DNA from: Leptospira brenneri | Lineage (GTDB): Bacteria; Spirochaetota; Leptospiria; Leptospirales; Leptospiraceae | Length of the DNA: 64,000 nt | Assembly: GCF_002812125.1 (NCBI RefSeq) | Contig: NZ_NPDQ01000011.1 | Span: 1-64,000 of the forward strand | Reading direction: 5' to 3' | Shown: one piece after another, positions 63,996 through 64,000 of the stretch | Position numbering within the stretch: position 1 is the first letter of the stretch | Layout: each line of letters opens with the position of its first letter | Translations under genes and position numbers: made by a program | Notes under the pieces: model-generated | Database searches by the model: none | What the model was told of the DNA's origin: nothing | Seen by the model: the letters and a program-made list of their open reading frames with translations, nothing else

Positions 63996-64000
63996 TTCTT

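Noticed and set aside
1..64000. tRNA, rRNA, CRISPR array, IS transposase or integron integrase
   Set aside because: No cloverleaf-like segment, tandem spaced repeat, transposase or tyrosine-recombinase motif was found when reading the intergenic regions and gene products.

Overview
The window looks like chromosomal DNA of a Leptospira, most likely from the saprophytic (L. biflexa-like) side of the genus. The evidence is moderate-to-low GC, many lipoproteins with relaxed spirochaetal lipoboxes, DUF1574-type SGNH proteins, a eukaryotic-type UTP-glucose-1-phosphate uridylyltransferase, an HAE1-type RND pump and a heterodimeric B12-dependent methylmalonyl-CoA mutase with MeaB. No rRNA, tRNA, CRISPR array, IS transposase or prophage was seen. 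About 65 protein genes are packed tightly, often with 1-10 bp gaps or overlaps. Calls rest on reading translated sequence and motifs; no database search was run.

Layout: 1-2 kb, minus-strand aroK / HDOD / cheD. 2-7.3 kb, a TraB-family protein, a Cys-rich exported protein beside a Csp1-like copper-storage protein, a lipase-like hydrolase with a Lys/Ala tail, UDP-glucose pyrophosphorylase and a small lipoprotein. 7.3-8.4 kb, divergent TetR regulator and thioesterase around a large palindromic operator. 8.4-12.1 kb, a minus-strand unit exbB-tonB-(papain-fold pseudoenzyme with FnIII-like repeats) without exbD. 12.2-19.7 kb, a membrane glycosyltransferase-like protein, an RND pump, a PilZ protein and a NarL-type two-component pair. 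19.7-20.2 kb, a non-coding stretch with two copies of a palindrome-plus-promoter arrangement and a candidate terminated small RNA. 20.2-25.6 kb, the methylmalonyl-CoA mutase operon (small membrane protein, mutA, mutB, meaB). 25.7-29.4 kb, metabolic and transport genes. 29.4-32.5 kb, an AT-rich accessory segment with integron attC-like sequences, an SMC/RloC-like ATPase with a zinc-hook CxxC, and an unrecognised two-gene pair. 32.8-34.4 kb, small envelope genes and a large palindromic element. 34.5-42.4 kb, a long plus-strand run (speE, beta-barrel protein, two lipoproteins including an HEGGH putative metalloprotease, pyrF, FAD oxidoreductase, DUF1365, cyclopropane-fatty-acid-synthase-like enzyme) that ends at a visible terminator. 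43-52.7 kb, DUF1574 proteins, an M30-like protease and a surface-glycan cluster. 52.7-56.8 kb, an intact HtrA protease next to a paralogue that has lost two catalytic residues, and a membrane protein with a histidine-kinase-type ATPase. 56.8-64 kb, apt, htpX, an NCS2 permease, an SspB-like ClpXP adaptor, a CapD/FlaA1-like sugar dehydratase, a STAS plus zinc-ribbon protein and the C-terminal part of hrpB, cut by the window edge.

The best candidates for undescribed biology are the NarL-adjacent twin promoter / small RNA locus (19.7-20.2 kb), the attC-flanked ATPase and two-gene pair (29.4-32.5 kb), the ExbB-TonB-dead-papain unit (8.4-12.1 kb) and the HtrA/pseudo-HtrA pair (52.7-55.7 kb).
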